Positions 41,256 through 52,811 of a stretch of 64,000 nucleotides of DNA are shown piece after piece. Both the position numbers and the translations under genes were made by a program. Location of the stretch: the NCBI GenBank assembly GCA_964470525.1, contig CAYYDE010000004.1, positions 1 through 64,000 on the forward strand, written 5' to 3'. Numbering within the stretch: the stretch's first letter is position 1; every line of letters begins with the position of its first letter. Below the pieces are notes generated by a model. That model saw nothing but the letters and a program-made list of their open reading frames with translations. It was not told where the DNA came from and did not search any database. This DNA comes from CAYYDE01 sp964470525. GTDB lineage: Bacteria; Patescibacteriota; Gracilibacteria; BD1-5; UBA6164.

Positions 41256-43838
41256 ATGTCAGAAAACGAAAACTTGAATGATGAAAATCTTAATGATGAA
41301 GATCAAGGAAAAGAGGAACAATCAGCACTTCCTGTTTCTACTGGAATCGTATATGAATGAGATGTAAATAGAAATATCAATGATGAAATGGAATCATGTT
41401 ATCTGGATTATGCAATGAGTGTTATTGTAAGTCGTGCTTTGCCAGATGTAAGAGATGGATTAAAACCAGTTCACAGAAGAATTTTATATGCAATGCATGA
41501 AAATGGGTTGAAAGCTTCAGCAAAATTCAGAAAATCAGCAAAAGTAGTGTGAGATGTACTCGGGAAATATCATCCACATGGAGATAGTTCAGTATATGAA
41601 GCTATGGTACGTATGGCTCAAGATTTTTCTTTGAGATATCCACTCGTTCATGGGCAAGGGAATTTCGGTTCTATGGATGGAGACGGAGCTGCATCAATGA
41701 GATATACGGAAGTGAAAATGACAAAATTATCAGAATTTATGCTTGCTGATATTGAAAAAGAAACGGTTCTTTTTAGAGACAATTATGACTCAACAGAAAA
41801 AGAACCAAGTGTTTTGCCAAACCGTATTCCAAATCTTTTGATGAATGGGGTTATGGGAATTGCTGTTGGTATGGCAACGAATATTCCTCCGCATAATTTG
41901 AGAGAATTATGTGACGCAATTTTTTATTTAATCGAACATCCAAGTGTGGATGATGTGACGATTGAAGATTTGATGAATTTTGTGAAATGACCAGATTTTC
42001 CAACAGGATGAATTGTGTATGACAAAGAAGCTTTGTTAACTGCTTATTCTACTGGAAGAGGAAGTGTGATTATTCGATGAGTTGCAAATATTGAAGAAAC
42101 ATCAAAAGGAAGAAAATACATCAATATTTCAGAAATTCCTTATTGATTGAATAAAGCAACCTTTGTGGAAAAAATTGCTGATTTGGTAAAAGAGAAAAAA
42201 ATTATTGGGATTTCAGATTTAAGAGATGAATCAAATAAAGATGGAGTAAGAGTGATAGTTGAACTAAAAAAAGATGCATTTCCGAAAAAAATTCTCAATC
42301 AACTCTACAAACTCACTCCACTTCAAACGAGTTTTTGATACAACACCATTGCTTTGTGAGAAGCTGGAATGCAACCAAAATTGTTTAATCTCAAAGAATT
42401 TCTTGTTGAATTTATCAACCACAGAAAAGATATTATTAAAAATAGAACGACCTATGAACTCAGAATTGCGCAAGCGAGAGCTCATATTTTAGAATGATTG
42501 AAAAAAGCGCTTGATCATATTGATAAAATTATTGCAACGATTAGAGGTTCTGATAGTAGAGAAGATGCAAAAGTTGCGTTGATGGAAACGTTTGCGTTTA
42601 CAGAAATTCAAGCAGATGCTATTTTAGAAATGAAATTGAATAGACTGGCAGGACTTGAAAGACAAAAAATTGAAGATGAATTGAGAGAAAAAATGCTTCT
42701 TATCACAGATTTACAAGATATTTTGGCAAAACCAGAAAGAATTATTGCTATTATCAAAGAAGAAACGCTCTACATTAGAGAAACATTTGGAGATGAGAGA
42801 AAAACACAAGTAAATAATTCAAAACTTGGAGAATTTAATCAAAAAGATGTGATTGCAAATGAAGAAGTGGTTATTACTATTTCAAAAAATAGCTATATCA
42901 AAAGAATTCTTTCAAGCTCATTTAGAACACAAAGAAGAGGTTGAGTTGGGGTAACCACAGCAACGAAAGAAGAAGACGAAATTAAATTGATTTTATCAAC
43001 AAAAAATCATAATGATTTATTATTCTTTACTTCAAGAGGAAGAGTGTTTACGCTTCCAGCATTTGAAATACCAGAAGCAAATAGAATAGCAAAATGACAA
43101 CCAATTATCAATTTATTATCACTTGATAAAAATGAAGAAATCTCATCAGTGCTTGATATTACTGAAGAAAAAAATAAATATTTATTCTTCGTAACAGAAA
43201 AATGAACGGTGAAAAAACTTCTTATGGATGAAGTGAAAAAAATCAGATCAAGTGGACTCATCGTTCTCAAAATCAAAGAAGATGATGAGCTTGCTTGGGT
43301 GAAAACAACTTCTTGAAATGATCATATTTTCATTGCAACAAAAGAATGAAAAGCAATTCAATTTATTGAAGACGATGTGAGACCTATGGGAAGAGCAGCT
43401 TCTTGAGTGAGAGGAATTAAGCTCAAACCAAGCGATGAAGTAGTGGAAGTTACTATCGTTGCAGAAAATGACAAATATGTGTTTGTGGTTACAGAAAATG
43501 GGATGTGAAAAATTTCAGATATCACAGAATACAGAGATCAAAACAGAGGTGGTTCAGGAGTAAAAGCGATGGCAGTTACTGCAAAAACTTGAAAAATAAT
43601 TGGAGCAATGACATTGACTGATGAACAAAAAACAAATACTGATATATTATTGATGAGTAAATCGGGACAAACCATTCGTATGAATTTGAAATGAATTCGT
43701 GTTACTTCAAGAGTAACGCAATGAGTGATTTTAACAAAAATCAGATGAGAAGACGATATGATTGTAAGAGCAAGTTTGATGAATGCAAATGATGGAGAGA
43801 CTTCAGCATTGACTGAATCATCAGAAAATGAAGAATAG
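41256..43838 (+). CDS. gyrA: DNA gyrase subunit A
   Basis: 860 residues. An acidic N-terminal extension of about 40 residues precedes Y-A-M-S-V-I-V-S-R-A-L-P-D-V-R-D-G-L-K-P-V-H-R-R. The active-site tyrosine is Tyr150 in M-R-Y-T-E-V-K-M. The C-terminal domain has the GyrA box Q-R-R-G-G-V-G and further beta-pinwheel blades, which marks gyrase rather than topoisomerase IV; six-bladed repeats are visible to the end. A CGA codon at 42075 sits on the Arg conserved as V-x-I-R in other GyrA proteins. gyrB is not adjacent. Stop TAG, then a terminator. Confidence 0.96.
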
Positions 43839-43841
43839 AAA

Positions 43842-43869
43842 AAAAACCGAAGCAAAAGTTTCGGTTTTT
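43842..43869 (+). terminator. Terminator of gyrA
   Basis: AAAAACCGAA/TTCGGTTTTT stem of ten pairs with an eight-base loop, 3 bp after the gyrA stop, followed by T's. Confidence 0.88.
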
Positions 43870-43945
43870 CTTTTCTATGAAAGAAAAACTTTCTTTTCTG
43901 TCATTTTTTTTTATAATAGATTCAAGTATATTTTAGATATTTATA

Positions 43946-44917
43946 ATGTTTATGAAAAGAATTATTACATGAGTAAAACCAACAGGAAATGGAATGCATG
44001 TTGGAAATTATTTTTGAGCTATTCTTCCTTTTTTAAAGGTAGCAGAAGGAAAAGAAGCATATTTATTTATTGCGGATTATCACTCACTTACTTCAGTACA
44101 TGATGCAAGTACTTTACAGAAAAACAAATTTAATCTTTTATGTGAATACTTTTCACTTGTTCCTGAAGACTCAAATATTACTATATTTGAACAATCAAGT
44201 GTTGGGAGAATCAATGATTTTGCATGGATTCTTTCAAGTGTAACTCCATATAGTTTGATGTTGAGAGCTCATGCTTTTAAAGATGCTCAAACAAAAAATT
44301 CAGAGATCAATATGGCAGTATTTAATTATCCAATTTTGATGGCTGCTGATATTTTAGCATATGATATTGATTTGGTTCCTGTGGGGAAAGATCAAATACA
44401 GCATTTAGAATTTGCTCGTGATATTGCAGGAAATTTTAATAAAATATTTTGAGAAACTTTGAAGCTTCCTGAAGCATTTATTGAAAAATCAGTGGAAACT
44501 ATTCCATGAACAGACGGAAGAAAAATGAGTAAGAGTTACAATAATTTTATTCCTCTTTTTGGAAATGCAAAAGATATTAAGAAGGCTATTATGTCAATTG
44601 TGACAGATGATACTCCTTTAGAGGCACCTAAAAATCCTGATACGTGTAATGTATTTTCTCTTTTAAAATTCTTTGCTTCTCATGAGCAACTTTCAGAAAT
44701 TCGTAAAAAATATCTTGCCGGGAATTACTGATATGGACATGCAAAATTAGAACTTTTAGATATTTATTTGAAATATTTTGAGAAAGCAAGAGAAAAATAT
44801 GATTTTTATCAAAAAAATCCTCAAGAAATTTATAAAAAACTTGAAATATGAAACCAAAAAGCAAATAATATTGCAACTCAAAAATTTTCTCACCTGAAGC
44901 AATCAGTGTGACTGTAA
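43946..44917 (+). CDS. trpS: Tryptophanyl-tRNA synthetase
   Basis: Class I synthetase charging tRNA-Trp; 323 residues, normal length. HIGH-like G-N-G-M-H-V-G-N-Y near residue 14-22 and G-R-K-M-S-K-S-Y-N-N near residue 192 bracket the Rossmann fold; D-Q-I-Q-H-L-E-F-A is also conserved. ATG 43946 (with another in-frame ATG two codons later). Start of a four-gene run trpS-gmk-trmD-zinc ribbon. Confidence 0.96.
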
Positions 44918-44940
44918 TTATTTTTTAATCTCTCACAAAC

Positions 44941-45534
44941 ATGAATTCGGGACACATTTACTTTATTTTATGAGTTTCTGGTGCTGGAAAATGAACCTTA
45001 ATACAAAATATTAAAAATCTCAATATTTCTGGGATTCATATACCTCTTTCTTATAAAACTCGTGCAATGAGAAAAACTGAAATCAATGGAAAAGATGCTT
45101 GGTTTGTTTCGCGTGCTGAATTTTTCTCTGGAGTACAAAATTGAGAGTTTTTAGAATATGCATTAGTTCATGATTTAGATTATTATGGAACAAAATATGA
45201 AGATGTAATTGAGCATGGTATTTTTCAGGGAAAAATTGTGATAAAAGAACTTGATATTCTTTGATTGCAAGATTTGAGAAAAAGTAATCCAGAATTAGAT
45301 GAATCATATACTACAATATTTTTAAATATTCCAGAATCAACTCTGAAAGAAAGAATTGCTCAAAGATGAGCTTTTATGAGTGACGAAGAATTGGAAAAAA
45401 GATTAAAGTCAGCAATTTTTGAAGAGCAACATGCACGATCTTTATGTGATTATATGATTGATGCAACTCAATCTCCAGAAAAGGTGTTAGAAGAAGTTTT
45501 AAAAATAATTAAAAGAAGATGAAAATCCATATAA
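44941..45534 (+). CDS. gmk: Guanylate kinase
   Basis: Phosphorylates GMP. 197 residues. The Walker A is G-V-S-G-A-G-K-G-T, of which the first and last glycines are TGA. The GMP-binding S-Y-K-T-R-A-M-R, and a G-E-F-L-E-Y in place of the usual G-x-F-L-E-W, are visible. It overlaps trmD by 16 bp. Length and all motifs are usual. Confidence 0.93.
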
Positions 45535-46172
45535 TAAGCCTTTTTCCCAGTGCATTTGAGTCTTATTTTTGATCAAGTATTATGAAAATGGCACAAGAAA
45601 AATGATTGTTTTTTCCATATATTTATAATTTGTGTGACTTTTCTGTTCAACCTACGAGAAGAGTAGATGATAAAGCATATTGAATGCATGGACAAGTAAT
45701 TTCTCCAGAACCATTAGCTCGATGTTTAGATTTTTTATTCGAAAAAATTGGGAAAAAAGTTCCTGTAATATTTATGTCTCCAAGTTGAGATCTTCTCACA
45801 CAAGAAAAGTGTGAAAAGTATTGTGAAATTTTGGTTCCTGAATGCATTATTATTTGTGGTCATTATGAATGAATTGATCAAAGAATTATAGATATTTATG
45901 TAGATCATAAAATTTCTATTGGTGAATACGTGCTATCAAGTGGAGAATTAGCAAGTATGGTATTAATTGATGGTTTAATACGCTTGATTCCTTGAGTTTT
46001 GGGAAATTCCCTTTCTTATGAAGAAGAAAGTTTTTCACAAAAATTAAATAGACAAAAAGAGTATCCTGTGTATACTAAACCAAGAACTTTTCAATGAAAA
46101 GAAGTTCCACCAATACTTCTTTCTGGCCATCACGAACAGATAGAAATATGGAAAAAAAATAACTTAACTTAA
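45519..46172 (+). CDS. trmD: tRNA (guanine-N1)-methyltransferase
   Basis: Makes m1G37 in tRNAs with G36, preventing frameshifts. 217 residues with the trefoil-knot SAM site: M-S-P-S-G-D near residue 87, G-H-Y-E-G-I-D-Q-R-I and I-S-I-G-E-Y-V-L-S-S-G-E-L-A. Three of those glycines are TGA. It overlaps gmk by 16 bp and its stop overlaps the next start (TAATG). Confidence 0.95.
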
Positions 46173-46837
46173 TGAATATGGATGTAATACATGATTTTTT
46201 CTTTTTTGTTACCAATTATGATTATATTGGTTTTCTTCAATCTCTTTTAGAAAATGTAACACTTGAGTTTTTTTTGTATGCTTTGGTGATATATTTTTTT
46301 GTTATTTGGATTGCTTTGATTATCTGGGTCTCAAGGGATATAAGTAATAGAACATATAATTGGTTGTATCAGATAATTTCTATTTTACTTGTAATTGTTT
46401 GAACACCATTATGAGTATTTTTATACTTGATGATTCGTCCGGGAAAAACTTTGTTTGAGCAGGAATATGAAGAAGAATATGATGATGAGCAAGAATATAT
46501 AAAAGAAGAATTTTTATGTTTTTCATGTCATAAGAAAATTGAAGAAAAATTTCGTTTTTGTCCTCATTGTGCAATTGAACTTCAAAAAAAATGTTGAAAC
46601 TGTTGAGATGAAATTCAAGCAAATTGGAAAAATTGTCCATATTGTTGAACTTTTCAAGAAGAACAAAAAGAACAAGAAGAAAATATATCTGATGAAACGA
46701 AGAAGAAAAAAACTACAAAATCAAAGAAAAATTATGAAAAAATTTCAGAAGAAATAACACAAGAAGATGAACTTATTTTAAGTGAGGAAAATCATACTAT
46801 TTTTACAACTGAAGAAGAACATGAACAAAAAAAATAA
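46172..46837 (+). CDS. Membrane protein with double zinc ribbon
   Basis: 221 residues. Two N-terminal membrane helices (about 25-75) with R-D-I-S-N-R between them, a phospholipase-D-like N-terminal topology seen in many candidate-phylum proteins, then two zinc ribbons: C-F-S-C with C-P-H-C and C-G-N-C-G with C-P-Y-C-G. An acidic-basic C-terminal tail follows. Role unknown. Its last codons lie in the shared palindrome at 46821-46866. Confidence 0.78.
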
Positions 46838-46866
46838 TCTTATAGAAGATTATTTTTTTTGTTCAT
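46821..46866. terminator. Palindromic bidirectional terminator shared by two gene ends
   Basis: A nearly perfect 46-bp palindrome with T runs on both strands. It covers the last codons of the zinc-ribbon gene (stop 46835) and of the convergent flippase-like gene (stop 46840), which are 2 bp apart. Confidence 0.85.
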
Positions 46867-47769
46867 GTTAAACCAAGGAATATAGAGTCAAATGAGTCAA
46901 TCACAAAGAGTACTCCATAAACGGGAAACAACACTGATAATAATAGCAATCTCAACTGGGAGAATAAAACTTAGAAGAAATACCAAAACTCATTCTCTTA
47001 CTCCAAGTCCATTTGGTGCAAAAATAGAAACAATTCCAACAACTCATGCAAAAATCCAAGCAAAGAGTAGAAAACTAACATCTCAAATTCAAATACTTGT
47101 CATACTCATAACGAGAAAAACAAAAGAAAATCATTTTATAATCATTGAAATACAGTATCATGCAAGATATTGTATGATAGATAAAAATCATAAAAATTCA
47201 TTTTCGTGTACTGGTTCTTTTTTTAGAAGACGAAAACCGATATTTAATAAAGGATTAAATACTTTTGGATGAATAAATATCAAAAACCCAATAAAAAATA
47301 ATCCACTTAATATTATATAATTACTTTCTTGAGTTCCAAGAAAATACCAAAAAATAAATGGAAAACTCACTACTAATGATGCAATGATCTGAAAAATATG
47401 TTCGTAGATACAAGATATAAGACTTCTTCTTTTTGAGATTCCTTTTTTTTCAAGATAGAGTACTTTTGTAATAATCATAGCAACCTTTCCAGGAAGATAT
47501 TTAGAAATCCAAGAAATAGTATTGATATAGAGGATTTCTTTTTTTAGTACTTTTTCTCTTTCTGGGAGGAGAATATACCATAACCAAGTCAGAGAAATAT
47601 AAAAAAGAATATATATGAGAATAGAAAGAAGTAAAAATCAAATATCAAATGAAAAATTGTATTCTAAGACAGCTTGATAGTTATTTGAAATAGTTTTTCA
47701 AAAAAAATAAAGAGTCGCAACGAAAAAAAGAATAAAAGCTATTTTTTTTCCAATATTGATAAATTGCAT
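46840..47769 (-). CDS. Flippase-like membrane protein (LPG synthase TM region / AglD2 type)
   Basis: 309 residues, about eight helices. Features typical of the family: W-I-S-K-Y-L-P-G-K-V-A, F-A-P-N-G-L-G-V-R-E-G near the C-terminus and E-H-I-F-Q in the middle. Family members work in lipid-linked sugar or lipid modification; here it directly follows a GT2, with 3 bp between. The final residues (F-N-M-N-K-K-N-N-L-L) are coded by the palindrome. Confidence 0.8.
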
Positions 47770-47772
47770 ATG

Positions 47773-48717
47773 TTATTTATTATATTTTAATTTTTTTGTT
47801 GCTTTGAGATTTTCTTCGATCAGAAATCTATTTTTTGCAATTAAATCAGAAATAATTCCTAAAGAAAAAAGACTAATCCCAATTGTAATTAAACTTCAAG
47901 AGATAATCAGAGACTGAATCATTCATCTTCCTATATCACTTGTAAAATAATAAAATAAAAATCTAAATGTTCATCAAAATCCAACGAGTAAGAACGGAAT
48001 ACTCATGACTAAAAACACTTTTAATGGTTCATACATAGTGTACACTCGTAAAATATCAAGTGTTGACTTCTTAATATGTTCAAAGATATTTTTAAAAAGT
48101 CTTGATGGACGAGTTGGGAGGTTGGTAGTTATTGGAACCCATTCTATCTGAAGTCATTTTTTGTATGATTGAATAATTGTATCAATAACGTAACTAAATT
48201 TTGAAGTAACATTGAGTTCAAATAATGCATCTCTGCTATAGGCACGAAAACCACTTACACTATCTGGAAGTTTTTCTTGCACTACAAAACTCAGTACGAC
48301 ATTTCAAAGTCCTTGAAGAATTTTTTTATACCATTTAAAGTGTTGTACTTCAGTTGGTTTTCTATTTCCAATTACAATATCTGCGGTTTCATTCAGAATT
48401 GGTTGCACTAAATCAGGAATATATTTACTTGGATATTGATTGTCAGCATCTGTATTGATTAGAATATCAGCACCGTTTTGAAGTGCATTTTCCACTCCTG
48501 CTTTGAAAGCAGTTCATAATCATCTATTTTTTTTGAAGCGAATAATATGATGTACTCAAAAATCCTTTGCTATTTGATAGGTGTTATCAGTTGAACCATC
48601 ATCAATAACTTGATATTCTATTATATCGATACCATCTATTTTTTTGGGAAGTTCTTGTAGTACTTTTGGAAGATTTTGTTCTTCATTTTTGCATGGAATC
48701 TGAATAATTAATTTCAT
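47773..48717 (-). CDS. Glycosyltransferase family 2 (dolichol-phosphate-mannose-synthase-like)
   Basis: 314 residues. GT-A fold: I-I-Q-I-P-C-K-N-E-E, V-I-D-D-G-S-T-D-N-T, the DXD-like N-T-D-A-D-N-Q-Y-P and V-S-G-F-R-A-Y-S-R. Two C-terminal membrane helices follow. The transferase likely moves sugar onto a polyprenyl phosphate that the GT-C enzyme encoded upstream then uses. Confidence 0.9.
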
Positions 48718-48760
48718 AAAAGAGAGGAGTTATATTTTAAAATTATATGGGAAAAAGTCT

Positions 48761-49390
48761 TTAATCAGGTATTTCTTGATGATTCTGATCTTCTTGTTGT
48801 ATTGTCATTCAAATAAGAAATATCAATAATCCACTTATAAATGCAATGATATATGAGATTTCTCAAAGTCGAAGAGTTTGTAAAAGTATTACATATGATC
48901 AAAATATTGAGAGAAAAAAACACAGACAAGTTGTAAAAAAAGCATAATAGATACTCTTTGTTTTATACATATATTTTTTCTCAATATCTTCATAGAAAAG
49001 TGTTCATACTCATGAGATGATAACTCATATAAGAATAATATTTTCATTTATATTCTCTGAACTCCATCAAAAGATATGTATTTGTTGAAAGAGTAAAAGA
49101 GTAATGTAAGCAATTAAAATACTTGGAAAAAAAATATTTCTATTTGTAATACTTATTACTTGTAAAGGAGGAATATTATCTCTTTTTAATCATTCATAAT
49201 CTACTCTTGACCATGAAATTGGGTGAATTTTATGGAAAAGAAGAAATATATCTTTGAGAATAATTCAAAGAAACAGGAGAAATAAAAATATTTTTGTATC
49301 ATGGAAAGATCCATTGATATACGAAATTATTCCTATGATTCCTAAAATAATATATGGGAGAATGATATTGATTATGAATGATGATTTCAT
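48761..49390 (-). CDS. Polytopic membrane protein of unknown function
   Basis: 209 residues, five to six hydrophobic helices, acidic C-terminus. Not recognised. It overlaps the upstream gene by 19 bp and sits 43 bp before the GT2 in the same transcript. Six or more TGA codons. Confidence 0.65.
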
Positions 49391-49752
49391 GATTTTGATT
49401 TTTTAGAGAACAAAAATTGTAAAAGTATACAAAGTAGGATTACTCCACATGCAATAAAAAAAACATTTTTATCAGTAATTTTTACTCCAATAAGATTGAA
49501 GTAAAAAGTGAGCAATGGAAGTATTGAAATACTAAAGGCAAAACTCAAAGCTCATTTTTCTAGAATATCAATTTCTCATTTTTTAAAGAAAGTTTCTGTG
49601 ATAAAAAATCAAGGAAAAAATAGTAAAAAGATACTTCATATGATGATGCGAAATATTTCATGTATTTGGTGTTCTATTGGAAACCAAATGAGTAGAGCAG
49701 TAAAAAGTGTGGTTAGTCATAAAAATCACCAAATGTATTTATTTTGATTCAT
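49372..49752 (-). CDS. DUF1616-like membrane protein
   Basis: 126 residues, four helices. L-F-F-P-G-F-F-I-T-E and E-K-G-A-L-S-F-A-F-S-I-S-I resemble the start of DUF1616 domain proteins (P-G followed by a conserved helix and S-x-x-L-S-x-A). It overlaps both neighbours, by 14 bp upstream and 19 bp downstream. No catalytic motif is visible. Confidence 0.6.
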
Positions 49753-51160
49753 GTTGTAATTTTAAAAATATAAATTCAGGATCTGAAAATATTACTTGAA
49801 AACAAAATGCATTTTGAATATTTTCTGTTGGTTGTCTTTTTCCAATCCATACATAAAGATTTTCAATATCAGCATAAGTTTGCTGGATCATTTCACACTT
49901 TTCTGGACCACTACTCTTCCACCAAGTATTCCAATTTTCATTATTCCAGCGATTTTCGTTAAAAAGTCATGGGGCAATAATAGGTTTTCTGGTATATCCT
50001 TGAAGCCAAGGAGAATAATTCTTATGTGTTACCATAATCACAGCATCTTCCTCAACTAATGTAGGAATTTCTTGAATTTTGTCAAATTCTATTTGACTGA
50101 TAAGAGCATGTGAATTATTTGAAATATATTGATAATATGTGTATCCTTGTAGACTAAAAAACAGAGTTGTGGTGAAAATGAAGATTTTTTTGTAGTTTTC
50201 AAAAAGAAATCCAAAAAATACTCATACCAGCAAGATCATAAAAAGATCAAAAAATATATAGAATCTGTTATAAAAGAATAATCATAAAGAAGTCCAAAGA
50301 GCCCCAATTATGAAACCAAAAAACCAAAGTTCTGGTTTTTGTTTTTTCTCAAAAAAAGATTGCATAAGAACATATAATCCTCAAAAACTTCCTGCTATAA
50401 TGAAGATACTTGATTTTCCAAATTCACTACTACTAAAAAAAGTTCCACTTTGATCAGATCATACTGTAGTGACTAACGGTTGAAGAAGTTGTAAGATTTG
50501 GGGTTCTAAAACACTTATATAAAATCCAAAAGCAAGTATACCAGCACTTCAAATTAAAAGAGATTCTTTCCAAAGTATTTTGCGTTCTTGAAAAAGTTGT
50601 AAGAGAAAATATCAGAAAAATAATAATAGAAAAAATACTCCTGAAGGACGATTTATTATGAAAATACTCATAAGAAATGGAAATGCAAGAAAGAATTTTT
50701 TCTTTTGGAATAAATATAGAGTTCCAAGAAGAAATAGGATTCAAAGAATTTGTTTATAATAATTCCACCAAAATGCTTTATATTGAACAATTGAGATATA
50801 ATACAAACTCATAGCAAAAAGAGCTGGAACATTTCCATGATGTTTTAGGGTAAGAAATACAAATATTCCTACTCATAAACTGAGAAATACGAGTCCCCAA
50901 GTAATTAAAAAATCTACATCATATCCAATTAACAAAAGAATATTGGTAAGAAGTCAGAGTCATGGTTCATAAATTTCTTGAATCCATCTTTCATGTGCTT
51001 GAAAATCAATATTTGGGAGAAGTTCAAAATAACTTAAAAAGTATTCTCTATAAATTCCAGGATCATATCCAAGAGGAATATTTCCATCAATATATGGAAA
51101 AAAACGCAGAAACCCAAGTAGAATACAGAGAGAAACAACACAAAAAACGAAATATTTCAT
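49739..51160 (-). CDS. GT-C/PMT-like membrane glycosyltransferase
   Basis: 473 residues, ten or more helices with a small soluble C-terminal part. The first external loop has P-L-G-Y-D-P-G-I-Y-R, the catalytic Asp position of GT-C enzymes such as PMT and ArnT. It starts at ATG 51160 (an in-frame TTG two codons earlier is less likely) and overlaps the next gene by 14 bp. Together with the GT2 and flippase-like gene it forms a surface glycosylation unit. Confidence 0.78.
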
Positions 51161-51190
51161 TCTCAACTAAATAAAAGAATATTTATATAA

Positions 51191-51217
51191 AGTATATTGA
51201 TATTGTCATTTTTACAA
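51191..51217 (-). promoter_or_regulatory. Possible promoter of the glycosylation block
   Basis: On the minus strand TTGTAA and TATACT with a 15-bp spacer, 31 bp before the start at 51160. It would let the GT block be transcribed apart from the ybeY-pilin genes. Confidence 0.45.
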
Positions 51218-51230
51218 GTTTTTCTCGTGG

Positions 51231-51264
51231 AAATAAAAAACACAAATATCAATTATTTGTGTTT
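51231..51264 (-). terminator. Terminator after the 152-residue gene
   Basis: AAACACAAAT/ATTTGTGTTT with a seven-base loop overlaps the gene's stop (51263-51265); a T-rich run follows on the minus strand. It separates the pilin/PrgI run from the glycosylation run. Confidence 0.75.
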
Positions 51265-51721
51265 AGAGTTTGAACCAACGAATCAATTTATCAACAAAAG
51301 AAAGTTCTCCATTTTCATCTTCTTTAATAAAATTTGGAAGAATTTGTTTTAAATCCATAGTGATAGAATTATCAATTTGTAAATCAAGAATACGGATTCC
51401 TTTTTGTAAAAGATTGAGTCGCAAAATCACAGCGTTTTCTCCATCATAGATAAATGTATATCCAGCTATTTTGGAATAATCATAAAAAGCATTATTGATT
51501 TTCAATCACAAAGGAAGTACAGATACTTCAATCACATCATCTGAATTATTTTCAATAAAAAAACTAATTCCAGAAATAAGAATCACTAAAAAACTCATTA
51601 CATATTGTTTGGTAAGAAATCACCATACTACTAATCCAATTATAATTGAAAGAGCTATAATATACCATAAATGTCATCTTCATTTATCCGATGAAAAAGT
51701 CCAAGAATATAAAAGTTCCAT
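51263..51721 (-). CDS. Membrane protein of unknown function downstream of pilin
   Basis: 152 residues with two N-terminal helices (about 15-65) and a soluble C-terminal domain of 80 residues with D-Y-S-K-I-A-G-Y and I-L-D-L-Q-I-D-N. Not recognised. It starts 2 bp after the pilin stop codon region (its ATG A at 51721 lies next to the pilin stop at 51723). Four TGA codons, including Gly14 and Gly16. Probably part of the same secretion-like unit. Confidence 0.7.
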
Positions 51722-51722
51722 T

Positions 51723-52070
51723 TTATGTAAAATTATCAAGTATTACTTTAAATATGATCCAACTCAGAGATGCAAGTATAAAACCTCAAAGCGCAAGTAA
51801 AACAGTCTTTTTTCATTCTGCTGTTGAGTTTTCTGTTGCACTTCCGATAGCTATTTTATATGCACCAATAATAATAAATATAAGTGCAACTGTTCCAGCA
51901 ACACCCATAAGAAAATCAGTTGCTCACATAATAATCTTTGGGATATCATCGGTGTTAATATCACCACTTCTGAGTTTTTCAGCACTCACTCATTGTAAAA
52001 TTCATCAATCGGCTAATGCTTGTTGATTGATGAAAAATATTCCTATAAGAGAATAGAGGATTTTTTTCAT
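51723..52070 (-). CDS. VirB2/TrbC-like pilin
   Basis: 115 residues. A signal peptide (about 1-20, ending A-L-A) is followed by a short polar stretch and two hydrophobic helices, M-G-V-A-G-T-V-A-L-I-F-I and L-L-A-L-G-G-F-I-L-A-S-L-S-W, separated by a small polar loop: the layout of VirB2/TrbC pilins of type IV secretion systems. Adjacent to a TraC-like gene and a PrgI-like gene, as in many candidate-phylum genomes. Confidence 0.78.
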
Positions 52071-52083
52071 ACTTGCGATATTA

Positions 52084-52791
52084 CTAAATAAGATTGTATT
52101 GAGAGGAGTCAGATTTTACTGTATTGTACGCTTCAAGAGTTGGATTGTAATAATCTGTTAAAAATTTTACCAGTTCATGTTTTTCTAATTCTGTAGCACG
52201 AATACCAATAGATTCAAGACTTGTTTTTACGGCATTTGTTCTTTGAGAGAGTCATTTTTTCATAGTATTTACATTTCTGATTTGTCCTTTGATTTTAATG
52301 AGTTCATCTTGTCCATTGATAGATGCCCAAAAACTTTTAAATTTTCAAAAAAATCATAAATCTCTTACACTATTGTCTTGTTCTTGGTCAACAGGAATAA
52401 CAATATAAAAATCTTTTTTCATAATTTGAGCAACTTCAATAAGTTTTTTGAGATATTCTATATATTCATAGGTTTGATTTTGCAAAAGAGGATTGGTTTG
52501 TTTTACTGCAAGAGAATTGAGTTTATTCAGATATGCTTCAATATCAAGTTTGGTTGAACGAATAATAATTTGAATCGGAAAATCAATCGAATTCAAAAAT
52601 CTCTGAAAGCTCATAATAATAGCATCTTGTTCTTCGATACTTTTTAAAAGAAAGTTTATAGTACTACATTTTAAAACAACACGAGCAGATGAATCTTTCA
52701 TTAAAATCACATTATCTCTTATTTGTGAAAATGGAAGATATCTTTGAGTTGTTTGGTCAGCATTTACTTTTTTTTGATTTTTTACTGGCAT
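52084..52791 (-). CDS. TraC N-terminal-like protein without ATPase domain
   Basis: 235 residues. The sequence Y-L-P-F-S-Q-I-R-D-N-V-I-L and V-L-K-C-S-T-I-N-F near the start, and S-I-E-E-Q-D-A-I-I in between, match the N-terminal domain of TraC/VirB4-family proteins found with PrgI in candidate-phylum genomes. The Walker ATPase domain is absent; the gene ends at TAG (52084) with no continuing frame, so it is a short form rather than a truncated VirB4. Encoded 13 bp before the pilin gene. Confidence 0.75.
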
Positions 52792-52811
52792 AGGAGAAAA
52801 ATTACAATATT

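Noticed and set aside
51161..51166. TTG start two codons before the GT-C gene's ATG, and TTG before rplD
   Set aside because: ATG codons follow immediately in frame and all clear starts in this window are ATG or, once, GTG.
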